Assembly (NCBI RefSeq): GCF_023347295.1
Contig: NZ_CP094469.1
Location: forward strand, 2,046,001-2,110,000
Reading direction: 5' to 3'
Length of the DNA stretch: 64,000 bases
Source of the DNA: Faecalibacterium sp. I3-3-33
Lineage (GTDB): Bacteria; Bacillota; Clostridia; Oscillospirales; Ruminococcaceae
A program made the translations under genes and the position numbers. The notes beneath the pieces are model-generated. The model had not been told where the DNA came from, made no database searches, and saw nothing but the letters and a program-made list of their open reading frames with translations. This document shows, one piece after another, positions 17,259-25,211 of the stretch; the first letter of the stretch is position 1; every line of letters begins with the position of its first letter.

Positions 17259-19049
17259 TCAATCCACCACGACTGCGCCGGCCTCGGCGGGGTCGATGCC
17301 GTCTGTCGGCTCGTTGCCGTCTGCTGCGGGTTCTTCACTGTTTTCGGTTTCCTCGGGCAGCACTTCCTCGCCGCCCTCAGTGAGGTCTGCGGCGTTTTCG
17401 GTACCGCCGATTACTTCGCCGTCAGAGTAGTCATAGCCGCCGTAGTCGTAGTAGCTGTCGCTGCTCACAGAGCTGGGGTCGTAAGCGATGGTATCGCTCT
17501 CGGACAGGCCGCTGGTCACCTGCGTATAGTTGTCATCGCTGACACCGGTCTTGACCTTGACATACACATAGCCCTCCGGTGCGCTCATGGAGTCATCGGC
17601 GTTCACGGCACTGGGCGAGTCCTGCCGCACCAGCACATAATTGCCCCGCACGATGGCGGCGTTAGGCACCGTGAGCGCATTTTTCGCCTGCGCCACCACG
17701 ATCTCGGCGTTGGCATTCATGCCCGGGCGCAGACCGGTAGTCTCGTCGATGCGCACAGTCACCGGGTAGGTGGTGGTGCCGCCGCTGGTATCGCCCTTCA
17801 TGGACACACGGGTGACCACGCCCTCGTAGGTCTTATCCTTCACGGCGTCTGCGGTCACCTGTACGGACTGCCCCACCTTCAGGCTGCTGACCTGCAACTC
17901 ATCCACATTGATGGTCATTTCCAGATAGCTCAGGTCGTAAATGGTGCACAGATCGGTGCTGGTGCTCAGGGCATCGCCCACCTTGGCGTTCTTTTCGATG
18001 ATGGTGCCGCTGATGGGCGAGGTGATGGTGTAGTTATCCATGGTGTCCTGCAGATTCTGCATGGACAGTTCCGCGCCGCGCAGGGTCTCGGAGGCAGACT
18101 GGATGGACTCGGTCAGTTCCTCACCGCTGAGGGTCAGGATGATATCGTCCTTGTTCACGTTGCCGCCCTCCCGCACATTGATAGCGGTCACGGTGCCGGA
18201 AGCCAGCGCAGTCAAGGTGCGCTCGGCCTGATACTGGAAGTTTGCCGCTGCAATGGAGCTTACCCCGTTGACGGTAGCCGTTGCAGCCTGTGCCGTGGTC
18301 AGACCGCCTGCGTTGGACACCGAGATGGTCACGGTGCGGGTAAGCAGATTGCCGGTGCTCAGGGCATCGGTGCCGGTCACGGAGGTAATAGTGCCGGGCA
18401 GCACCTCAAAGGTACCGTCCAGCGTCACCTGGGCGGCCTGCCCTACCGAGAAGTTGGCAGCATCCGCAGCCGGGAACTCCAGCACCAGATTCATCTTGGA
18501 GCTGTCCCGCACCACGGCCACTTCCTGACCGCTCTTTACCTCATCGCCCTTGTTCACCTTCAGGCTGCTGACGACGCCCGCCACCTCGGCACGCACATAC
18601 TGACGGTCGGCGGTCTTATCGTAGCTGCGCTGCGCCTGCTGTAAGGTGATGGCTGCCTGCTCCACCTTGGTGGTGGCATCGGAGGAATCCACCGTGTACA
18701 GCACAGTGCCCTCTTCCACGATATCGCCCTCTTCAAAGCTGCCGGTCAGCACCTTGCCGGACACCAGCGATTTAACGCTGTAAGTATTGGCGGGCTTCAG
18801 CGTGCCGGTGCCACTGAGCGTGTTGGAGACATCCCGGGTCTCGGGCACCGCCTCCGTATAGGAAGTATCCACATTGGCGGGCTTTGCGCTCTTGGGCTTC
18901 AGCAGCCACCAACCGCCGGCCAGCACCACGATAGCCACCGGCACCAGCCACTTCCAGTTCTTTTGGGCAAAGGCTGCCGCGCCGCCTTTTTTCGGTGCAG
19001 CTGCTGCGTCCTGCTGGTCGGCGGGCTGTTTAGACTTGTTCCAGATCAT
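17259..19049 (-). CDS. HlyD/MacA-family membrane fusion protein
   Basis: 596 residues: a cytoplasmic Ala/Lys-rich start, one membrane anchor (about 34-51), then a duplicated lipoyl/barrel-sandwich architecture (SVKSLVSGKVLTGSFEEGD and ITSPISGTIIEKNAKVGD), a helical hairpin (QAAITLQQAQRSYDKT and SASETLRGAELSMQNLQDT) and beta-barrel domains (PVTVRIDETTGLRPGMNANA). In monoderms such proteins work with MacB-like ABC exporters. The C-terminal 90 residues are acidic with a Tyr/Asp/Gly-rich patch (YYDYGGYDYSDGE), unusual for the family. It is first in the operon, 14 bases before the ATPase gene, with TAGGAGG upstream. Confidence 0.92.
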   Translation of the reverse strand: MIWNKSKQPADQQDAAAAPKKGGAAAFAQKNWKWLVPVAIVVLAGGWWLLKPKSAKPANVDTSYTEAVPETRDVSNTLSGTGTLKPANTYSVKSLVSGKVLTGSFEEGDIVEEGTVLYTVDSSDATTKVEQAAITLQQAQRSYDKTADRQYVRAEVAGVVSSLKVNKGDEVKSGQEVAVVRDSSKMNLVLEFPAADAANFSVGQAAQVTLDGTFEVLPGTITSVTGTDALSTGNLLTRTVTISVSNAGGLTTAQAATATVNGVSSIAAANFQYQAERTLTALASGTVTAINVREGGNVNKDDIILTLSGEELTESIQSASETLRGAELSMQNLQDTMDNYTITSPISGTIIEKNAKVGDALSTSTDLCTIYDLSYLEMTINVDELQVSSLKVGQSVQVTADAVKDKTYEGVVTRVSMKGDTSGGTTTYPVTVRIDETTGLRPGMNANAEIVVAQAKNALTVPNAAIVRGNYVLVRQDSPSAVNADDSMSAPEGYVYVKVKTGVSDDNYTQVTSGLSESDTIAYDPSSVSSDSYYDYGGYDYSDGEVIGGTENAADLTEGGEEVLPEETENSEEPAADGNEPTDGIDPAEAGAVVVD

Positions 19050-19383
19050 TCTTGCCGTTCCTCCTAGGTTCTTTTATGACAAAGCGTTTTTTATAAAAAA
19101 CGTCCATCAGAAACTCATATTTGTAGTGTAGCGCATTTTGCCCCGATAAACAAGCGTCCAATTTTCGTTTCACGGCATTTCCACAAAGTTTCAGACTTTT
19201 TTAACAAAGAACGGCTTTCTTTGTGCGCCGCTGAGCAGCTGCGTTTTCTTTTATAATACGATCCGAACCGCCTCTTCCCTGCTCTCCTACCTGTGAAAAA
19301 GTGATCCTGAAAAGCCCGCAGGCTTTTCAGAATCCCAGATAAAAAATCAGCCGGACCCGAAGGCCCGGCTGATCTGTTCTGTT
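19050..19383. other. Intergenic region between the exporter operon and the NusG-II gene
   Basis: 334 bases with the promoter region of the exporter operon on the right of it in minus-strand sense, a perfect 10-bp hairpin CTGAAAAGCC/GGCTTTTCAG at 19307-19330 without a T-run, and the terminator at 19346-19373. No gene is supported. Confidence 0.5.
19346..19373 (-). terminator. Intrinsic terminator of the flavoprotein/NusG-II unit
   Basis: ATCAGCCGGACC pairs with GGCCCGGCTGAT around CGAA, followed on the minus strand by TTTTTT. It lies 11 bases after the NusG-II stop codon. Confidence 0.85.
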
Positions 19384-19785
19384 TTACCCTGCGTCTGCGG
19401 TGGGCTCTACCACCACATACACCCCTGCGGGCACACAGGCGGCCCATGCGCCGTCCTTGTCCAGCCAGCCGAATTGCTCACAGACATGGTCCGGGCACTG
19501 ACTGTCCAAAAACGCGATGGCACCATCCTTTACCTGCAAGTGCACGATGTAGTCCCCTACCTCGTACAGGTAATCGTGATCCTGCGCAAGGGGCAAAGTC
19601 TCGGTAACGCCGTCACCGAAATCCACAACGGCCTGTAAGCCGCTGCCCTTGGCGGGGTGCTGCGCCCGCACCGCAAGAAAAATGCCTGCGGCAAGTGCCA
19701 GCACCACCAGTGCAAAGATCACATTTTTCTTCCACGCGCTGCCCTTGGGGGCGGCGGTGTCAGAGTTTTTTTGCTTTATGCTCAT
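19384..19785 (-). CDS. NusG domain II-containing membrane-anchored protein
   Basis: 133 residues: a basic N-terminus, one transmembrane helix (about 22-40) and an extracytoplasmic NusG-II domain with the diagnostic SQCPDHVCEQFGWL near residue 93 and a closing CVPAGVYVVVE. Despite the name, the protein is not a transcription factor; this domain accompanies membrane redox proteins in Firmicutes. The cysteines of CPDHVC and ACVP could bind metal or a cofactor. Its ATG overlaps the stop of the flavoprotein gene by four bases, so the two are translated together and probably act together outside the membrane. Confidence 0.88.
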   Translation of the reverse strand: MSIKQKNSDTAAPKGSAWKKNVIFALVVLALAAGIFLAVRAQHPAKGSGLQAVVDFGDGVTETLPLAQDHDYLYEVGDYIVHLQVKDGAIAFLDSQCPDHVCEQFGWLDKDGAWAACVPAGVYVVVEPTADAG

Positions 19786-21698
19786 GCAGCGTACTTGCTG
19801 GCAGCTGCACCGGCAATGCGGCCAAAGACGGTAAAGTCGGCCACAGCGTTGCCGCCCAGACGGTTTGCGCCGTGCACGCCGCCGGTCACCTCACCTGCTG
19901 CGAACAGGCCGGGGATCACAGAGCCGTCAGCCTTCAGCACCTCGGTGTTGGTGTTGATCTTCAGGCCGCCCATGGTGTGGTGCACACCTGCGGTGACCTT
20001 GATGGCGTAGTAGGGAGCGGTATCCAGAGCCTTTGCAAAGCTGGTGCGGCCAAAGTCGGGGTCGTTCTTGGCGGCAACGTAGCCGTTCCAGGTCTTCATG
20101 GTCTCGGCAAAAGCAGCCTCGTCCACGCCCATGGCCTTTGCCAGCTCCTCGTAGGTCTGGCCGGTCACAGTGTAGCCCTTCTTGATATAGCCCTGAATGA
20201 CGCTGGAGGCATCGACCATAGCCTGATCCACCACCAGCCAGCTGTAGCTGCCGGTCTGAGCGATCTCGGCAGCGGAAACCACGTCACGGGTACCCACTTC
20301 GTCGATAAAGCGCTTGCCCTCGGCGTTGATCAGCACAGCGCCGTCGCCGCGCAGACCCTCGGTGATCAGGGCAGCGGTGTTAGCCTCCACGGTGGGGTGG
20401 ATCTGGATCTGATCCATGTCCACAGTGTCAGCGCCCACAGCGGTAGCCATCTCAATGCCCTGACCCTGTGCGCCTGCGGCATTGGTGGTCATAAAGCCCT
20501 TCAGCTCAGGCTTGTACTCGGTGACCATGTCCAGATTTGCGCCGAAGCCGCCGGTGGTCAGCACCACAGCCTTGGCATTCACAGTGACGGTCTCGCCGGT
20601 AGAACCGGTAGCCTTCACGCCCACAACGGCGCCGTTAGCATCAGTCAGCAGCTCGGTAGCGGTGGTGTTCAGCAGGGTCTGCACGCCGGCCTTGTCGCAG
20701 TTCTCCTGCAGCAGGGGGATCATGTAGGAACCCACAGAAACGGTCTTGCCCTCAGCATTCACGGGGCGGTGGATACGCTTGACGGATGCGCCGCCGAAGC
20801 TGGAAACGCTGTGCAGGGTGATGCCGTGCTCGTCCAGCCAGTCGATGGCGTCAGCGCTGTTGGAGCACAGGGTCTCCACCAGAGCGGGGTCGTTGATGCC
20901 CTTGCCGCCGATCATGGTGTCCAGCTCCATCAGCTCCACAGAGTCGAAGTAGCCCTTGGGGTCTGCCTGATAAGCTGCCCACTGCTCAGAAACGGTCTTT
21001 GCCAGAGCGGTGATGGTAGCGTTGTCGGCGTACTTTTCAGCAGCGGTCTTGAGGGTCTTTTCCACGCCTGCAGACTCGCCGAACTCGTTCTCGTCCTGAT
21101 ACACGGTCTTGCCGGCGTTCATGCCGCCGGTAGCGCGCACGGAGTTGCCGCCCACCATGGGCTGGCTCTCCAGAATGACCACGCTCTTGCCCTCGGCAGC
21201 AGCAGTGATGGCAGCAGTCATACCTGCACCACCTGCACCCACGATGGCAATGTCTGCGTCAATGGTAGAGTCCTCGGCCTTGGTCGTGTCGGCCTTGACC
21301 TCGGTCTTGTAGTCATCAGCGTTCAGGCCGGCTGCGACCAGAGCGGCAGCAGCAGCTTCCTTGATGGCGTCAGAGGTGATGGTTGCGGTGGCCACGCCGT
21401 CCACGGCAATGCTGCCGCTCTCGGCAATCGCGCCGGGCAGCTGCTCCAGAGCCATGGTGCCGATGCCGGGGGTCTCGTCCTTGCCCTCAGCGGTACAGCC
21501 GGTGATCTTGCCGTCGGTCAGGGTCAGGGTAACGGTAACATCGCCGCCCATGCCCTTGGCGGTGCCGGTAAACTCGCCGGACACGCCTGCGGTGGAGGAG
21601 GCAGGCTTGCTGCCGCAGCCGTAGCCCAGCAGGCTGACGCTTACAACAGCCGCCATGGCCAGTGCAGCCACGCTCTTGCGGATCTGATTCTTTTTCAT
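19782..21698 (-). CDS. Secreted FMN- and FAD-binding reductase (fumarate/urocanate reductase family)
   Basis: 638 residues starting at MKKNQIRK with AAGGAAG upstream. Residues 1-28 are a lipoprotein-type signal ending LLGYGC, so Cys28 may be lipidated. An FMN_bind domain (about 45-125) ends in VATATITSDAI, where a Thr normally takes covalent FMN; its motif departs from the usual S-G-A-T by Ala and Thr. The FAD_binding_2 domain (about 145-635) has IAIVGAGGAGMTAAI, the active-site region HPTVEAN...GLRGDGAVLINAEGKRF and a C-terminal HHTMGGLKINTNTEV and GLFAAGEVTGGVHGANRLGGNA. Such enzymes use extracytoplasmic electrons to reduce fumarate, urocanate, cinnamate-like or other enoates. The substrate cannot be read from sequence. 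Confidence 0.9.
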   Translation of the reverse strand: MKKNQIRKSVAALAMAAVVSVSLLGYGCGSKPASSTAGVSGEFTGTAKGMGGDVTVTLTLTDGKITGCTAEGKDETPGIGTMALEQLPGAIAESGSIAVDGVATATITSDAIKEAAAAALVAAGLNADDYKTEVKADTTKAEDSTIDADIAIVGAGGAGMTAAITAAAEGKSVVILESQPMVGGNSVRATGGMNAGKTVYQDENEFGESAGVEKTLKTAAEKYADNATITALAKTVSEQWAAYQADPKGYFDSVELMELDTMIGGKGINDPALVETLCSNSADAIDWLDEHGITLHSVSSFGGASVKRIHRPVNAEGKTVSVGSYMIPLLQENCDKAGVQTLLNTTATELLTDANGAVVGVKATGSTGETVTVNAKAVVLTTGGFGANLDMVTEYKPELKGFMTTNAAGAQGQGIEMATAVGADTVDMDQIQIHPTVEANTAALITEGLRGDGAVLINAEGKRFIDEVGTRDVVSAAEIAQTGSYSWLVVDQAMVDASSVIQGYIKKGYTVTGQTYEELAKAMGVDEAAFAETMKTWNGYVAAKNDPDFGRTSFAKALDTAPYYAIKVTAGVHHTMGGLKINTNTEVLKADGSVIPGLFAAGEVTGGVHGANRLGGNAVADFTVFGRIAGAAASKYAA

Positions 21699-21753
21699 TG
21701 TTTCTTCCTTCTTACTTTGGGTTGCTTGTGTTCGGATATCTATCAGCAAAAAA

Positions 21754-21786
21754 GGGGGAGCTGCTCATTCGGAAAGCAGCTCCCCC
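21754..21786 (-). terminator. Intrinsic terminator of the GGGtGRT/NifU unit
   Basis: GGGGGAGCTGCT pairs with AGCAGCTCCCCC and is followed on the minus strand by TTTTTT, between the GGGtGRT stop and the flavoprotein start. Confidence 0.85.
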
Positions 21787-21807
21787 TCGCTGAAACTTAG
21801 GAAAGAC

Positions 21808-22806
21808 TTAGGCGTTGGCCTGAGCTGCAGCAACAGCGCAGGCAACGGTAGCGCCGACCATGGGGTTGTTGCCCATGCCGATCAGACCCATCATCTCAAC
21901 GTGTGCGGGCACAGAAGAAGAGCCAGCGAACTGAGCGTCGCCGTGCACGCGGCCCAGAGAGTCGGTCAGGCCGTAGCTTGCGGGGCCTGCAGCCACGTTA
22001 TCGGGGTGCAGGGTACGGCCGGTGCCGCCGCCGGAAGCAACGGAGAAGTACTTCTTGCCGTTCTCGATAGCCCACTTCTTGTAGGTACCGGCAACCAGAT
22101 GCTGGAAGCGGACGGGGTTGGTGGAGTTGCCGGTGATGGAGCACTGCACGTCCTCCTTCTTCATGATGGCAACGCCTTCCATAACGTCGTTAGCGCCGTA
22201 GCACTTAACGGCTGCGCGCTCACCCTCGGAGAAGGGGATCTCCTTGACCACAGTCAGGGTCTGGGTGGGGATATCGTACTCGGTCTGCACATAGGTGAAG
22301 CCGTTGATACGGGAAATGATGTAAGCTGCGTCCTTGCCCAGACCGTTCAGGATGACGCGCAGAGGAGTCTTACGGACCTTGTTTGCGGTGCGGGCGATGC
22401 CGATAGCACCCTCAGCAGCAGCAAAGGACTCGTGGCCTGCCAGGAAAGCGAAGCAGGTGGTGTCCTCGCTCAGCAGACGAGCGCCCAGGTTGCCGTGGCC
22501 CAGACCGACCTGACGCTGCTCAGCAACAGAGCCGGGGATGGTGAAAGCTTCCAGACCCTCACCGATTGCAGCTGCGCACTCGGCAGCGTCGGTCAGGCCG
22601 CGCTTCACAGCGATAGCGGTGCCCAGAGTGTAAGCCCAGACAGCGTTATCAAAGCAGATGGGCTGCACGCCGCGGACGATCTTGTCGCAGTCGATGCCCT
22701 TAGCGAGGAGCATCTCGTTGCAAGCGTCCAGAGACTCCAGACCGTTAGCCTTCAGGCATGCCTCGATTTTAGGCATACGGCGATCCATAGATTCAAAAGT
22801 TGCCAT
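21808..22806 (-). CDS. GGGtGRT protein (partner of the NifU-like scaffold)
   Basis: 332 residues with the name-giving motif ASGGGTGRT near residue 272, and further conserved blocks SVAEQRQVGLGHGNLGA, CFAFLAGHESFAAAEGAIG and AQFAGSSSVPAHVEMMG. The family (PF14057) has no established biochemical role, but it is found next to an Fe-S assembly scaffold gene, as here with an 18-base gap. A role in Fe-S cluster biogenesis or storage is inferred from that pairing. GAGGAGG lies 11 bases before the ATG. Confidence 0.9.
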   Translation of the reverse strand: MATFESMDRRMPKIEACLKANGLESLDACNEMLLAKGIDCDKIVRGVQPICFDNAVWAYTLGTAIAVKRGLTDAAECAAAIGEGLEAFTIPGSVAEQRQVGLGHGNLGARLLSEDTTCFAFLAGHESFAAAEGAIGIARTANKVRKTPLRVILNGLGKDAAYIISRINGFTYVQTEYDIPTQTLTVVKEIPFSEGERAAVKCYGANDVMEGVAIMKKEDVQCSITGNSTNPVRFQHLVAGTYKKWAIENGKKYFSVASGGGTGRTLHPDNVAAGPASYGLTDSLGRVHGDAQFAGSSSVPAHVEMMGLIGMGNNPMVGATVACAVAAAQANA

Positions 22807-22824
22807 TGAGTTGTTCCTCCTCTC

Positions 22825-23526
22825 TTATTCCTCACGCGGGTCGATGTACTTCACAGCGCCCTGCTCCTTGCTGAAGCGGCCGTAAGTACCCACGTTCTTC
22901 TCGTAAGCCTCGTTGGGGGTCTTGCCGTGACGGATATCCTCCATCATCTTGCCCAGCTTAACGAACTGATAGCCGATGACCTCATCGTTAGCGTCCACTG
23001 CCAGCTTGTTGATGTAGCCCTCGGTCAGCTCCAGGTAGCGCACGCCCTTCTCCTTGGTGGAGAAGATGGTGCCGGTCATGGAGCGCAGACCCTTGCCCAG
23101 ATCGTCCAGACCTGCGCCGATGGGCAGACCGTCCTCAGAGAAAGCGGTCTGGCTGCGGCCGTAGACGATCTGCAGGAACAGCTCGCGCATAGCCACGTTG
23201 ATGGCGTCGCACACCAGGTCGGTGTTCAGAGCTTCCAGAATGGTCTTGCCGGGCAGGATCTCGCCTGCCATAGCAGCAGAGTGGGTCATGCCGGAGCAGC
23301 CGATGGTCTCCACCAGAGCCTCTTCGATGACGCCGTTCTTGATGTTCAGGGACAGCTTGCAGGTGCCCTGCTGGGGTGCACACCAGCCCACACCATGGGT
23401 GTAGCCGCTGATGTCCTTGATCTCATAGGCCTTGACCCATGCGCCCTCTTCGGGGATGGGAGCCGGACCATGCTTAGGACCTTTGGTGATCGGGCACATA
23501 TTCTGTACTTGCTGCGAATAGGTCAT
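22825..23526 (-). CDS. Fe-S cluster assembly scaffold, NifU N-terminal type
   Basis: 233 residues from MTYSQQVQNMCP; a second ATG lies two codons earlier, and both are served by AAAGGAGAG. Conserved cysteines appear in VGWCAPQQGTCKLSL, IGCSGMTHSAAMAGEILPG and NTDLVCDAINVAM, matching the NifU_N scaffold arrangement extended by a C-terminal domain. The protein would assemble Fe-S clusters on its cysteines. It begins the operon with the GGGtGRT gene and has a good promoter about 150 bases upstream, which leaves an untranslated leader of about 145 bases. Confidence 0.88.
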   Translation of the reverse strand: MTYSQQVQNMCPITKGPKHGPAPIPEEGAWVKAYEIKDISGYTHGVGWCAPQQGTCKLSLNIKNGVIEEALVETIGCSGMTHSAAMAGEILPGKTILEALNTDLVCDAINVAMRELFLQIVYGRSQTAFSEDGLPIGAGLDDLGKGLRSMTGTIFSTKEKGVRYLELTEGYINKLAVDANDEVIGYQFVKLGKMMEDIRHGKTPNEAYEKNVGTYGRFSKEQGAVKYIDPREE

Positions 23527-23855
23527 AATCATACTCTCCTTTTGACAAATGTCGCTTTGGCAGCACAAAACCGCCGCCGCGCCCTGCCGGCACAGCCGCT
23601 GCTCCATACTGCTTGCATCCGAACCGGGTGCGCTGCTCTCTTTCAGCGCCTGCACCGGTACTACCACGCATGATTTTATTATAGAGAAAACGGACGAATT
23701 TTGCAAGTCATTTCCTGCAAAAAGTACAGCCGGGTTTTACGGTCATTCGGCACTAACTGTCATTTCCACCGCTTTATACAAAACAGTCGTCAAGTTTTTG
23801 TCAATTCTGCCGTAAGCACCGGCAAACTTTTTTCAGCCTTTTCTTTTTGCGCGTT
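23527..23855. other. Intergenic region with leader of the NifU-like gene
   Basis: 329 bases. The half next to the NifU-like gene is GC-rich leader; a longer in-frame extension of the scaffold gene through it has no family similarity. The other half, from about 23680, is AT-rich and contains the promoter. No separate gene or recognisable riboswitch was seen. Confidence 0.5.
23678..23706 (-). promoter_or_regulatory. Sigma-A promoter of the NifU-GGGtGRT operon
   Basis: On the minus strand TTGCAA (23706-23701), a 17-base spacer and a consensus TATAAT (23683-23678). Confidence 0.75.
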
Positions 23856-25049
23856 TCAGCGCGGGTCTTTCTGCACCGGATGCAGCGCCCAGATGGCCGC
23901 AAAACCCGCCGCCGCACCGGCCATGGCAAGCAGGTGCCGCCCGTTTTCCAGCGCCAGCAAGTTGGCCGCAAAGGGGAACACAAGGCTGCCCACACTCTGC
24001 CCCAAAGCCAGAAAGCCGTAGTTCACCCCTGCATGGGGCAGGCCGAACAGATCGGTGGAAAGGGCAGGCAGCACCGCCGCCAGCGCCGAGTAGCAGAAGG
24101 TAAGCCCGGCGTAGCACACCACCACCCACCAGCCCCGCGCCGCCCAGAACGCCGCCGACAGCGCAAGCGAAGCCGCAAACAACCCAAGGTCGGTGGCGCG
24201 GCGGCCGATATGGTCGCTGAGCATGGGCATCAGCATCCGGCCTGCAGCGCTGCCCACGCTGCCCAGTACGATGCTCCACAGCGCAGCAGTCTCGTCCAGC
24301 CCGCGCTCCATGCCCAGCTTTAAGATGATGGGGCTGAACAGCAGCACCGCCGGGGTGGAAAAGCACACTGCGCCTGCGCACAGCCAATACTGCTTTGTGC
24401 GCAGCATCTGCCCCGGGGAGAGGTCGAGGGTGTTTTTGCCGCTTGGCTGCTGCTTTTTCTGCGGCGGGTCGCTGAGCACCGCGCTGCCCGCAAGACACAC
24501 CGGCAAAGTGAGCGCACCCAGTGCCCAGAACGCGCCCCGGATCCCCTGCACCGGGCCAAAGCCCCGCAGCGCCGCCCGGACGAATACCGTAAGGAACGCA
24601 CCGGAAAGTCCTACTGCCCCGCCGATGACCCCGGTCGCCAGTCCCTTGCGCCCCGCATACCACTTTTGGGCGCAGGACTGGATAGAGGGGTACAAAAAGG
24701 CCGTGCCCAGCCCCGCCGGGATGCTGAAGGCCAGAAAGAACCCCCACCCTGCCCTGTCCGGCAGAAAGGCCGCTGCAAAAAAGCCGCCGCAGAGCAGGGC
24801 TGTGCCCCACAACGCCGCGCAGCGCGGGCCCTTTTGATCCTGTAAAAAGCCGCCCAGCACACACCCCACCCCAAAGGCGGCAATGAGCAGGGCAAAGGCA
24901 TAGCCCGCCCCCTGCTCCGAAAGACCGTATTCCTCCATGACCGGCTGCTGAAATACGCCCCACGCCGCCGGTAAGCCGGTAAGCACCTGAATGGCTGCCC
25001 CCGCAGCCAGAATCGTCCATGGGTGTTTTGCTGCAAACTGCTGCTTCAT
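23856..25049 (-). CDS. Major facilitator superfamily transporter, oxalate/formate antiporter (OFA) type
   Basis: 397 residues with twelve hydrophobic segments and a short cytoplasmic loop rich in Gln, Lys and Asp near residue 200-215. The N-terminal GLPAAWGVFQQPVMEEYGLS, the loop-2 motif GGFLQDQKGPR and GLGTAFLYPSIQSCAQKWY are typical of the OFA subgroup of MFS, which exchanges small mono- and dicarboxylates. Substrate is not predictable. AGGTGAAAG lies before the start. The gene stands alone, divergent from hisS. Confidence 0.88.
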   Translation of the reverse strand: MKQQFAAKHPWTILAAGAAIQVLTGLPAAWGVFQQPVMEEYGLSEQGAGYAFALLIAAFGVGCVLGGFLQDQKGPRCAALWGTALLCGGFFAAAFLPDRAGWGFFLAFSIPAGLGTAFLYPSIQSCAQKWYAGRKGLATGVIGGAVGLSGAFLTVFVRAALRGFGPVQGIRGAFWALGALTLPVCLAGSAVLSDPPQKKQQPSGKNTLDLSPGQMLRTKQYWLCAGAVCFSTPAVLLFSPIILKLGMERGLDETAALWSIVLGSVGSAAGRMLMPMLSDHIGRRATDLGLFAASLALSAAFWAARGWWVVVCYAGLTFCYSALAAVLPALSTDLFGLPHAGVNYGFLALGQSVGSLVFPFAANLLALENGRHLLAMAGAAAGFAAIWALHPVQKDPR

Positions 25050-25098
25050 ACTTTCACCTCAAAGATTTGTGCAATTTGCGATAGTGTGCCCATTTGGA

Positions 25099-25126
25099 TT
25101 GACAATCCGGCATTATCCTTTATAAT
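25099..25126 (+). promoter_or_regulatory. Sigma-A promoter of hisS with a GC hairpin in the leader
   Basis: TTGACA (25099-25104), a 16-base spacer and TATAAT (25121-25126). The leader between about 25133 and the ATG contains CCCGCC and GGCGGG arms at 25150-25180. I see no T-box consensus in it. Confidence 0.85.
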
Positions 25127-25211
25127 GGTAAAGTACTGAGTTAAAAACGCTCCCGCCCCTTTTCAGACATCGAGGGCGGGTACAATTTACAGATAGAGAG
25201 GAATTACTGTT

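Noticed and set aside
19695..21800. A 701-codon plus-strand frame opposite the flavoprotein gene
   Set aside because: Composition is typical of an antisense shadow (Gly/His/Leu repeats) and the opposite strand encodes a complete, recognisable reductase.
23533..23706. A 58-residue N-terminal extension of the NifU-like protein
   Set aside because: It runs over the predicted promoter -10 box and has no similarity; homologues begin at MTYS.
25133..25211. T-box leader in front of hisS
   Set aside because: The leader is under 80 bases and lacks the T-box sequence and specifier hairpin.
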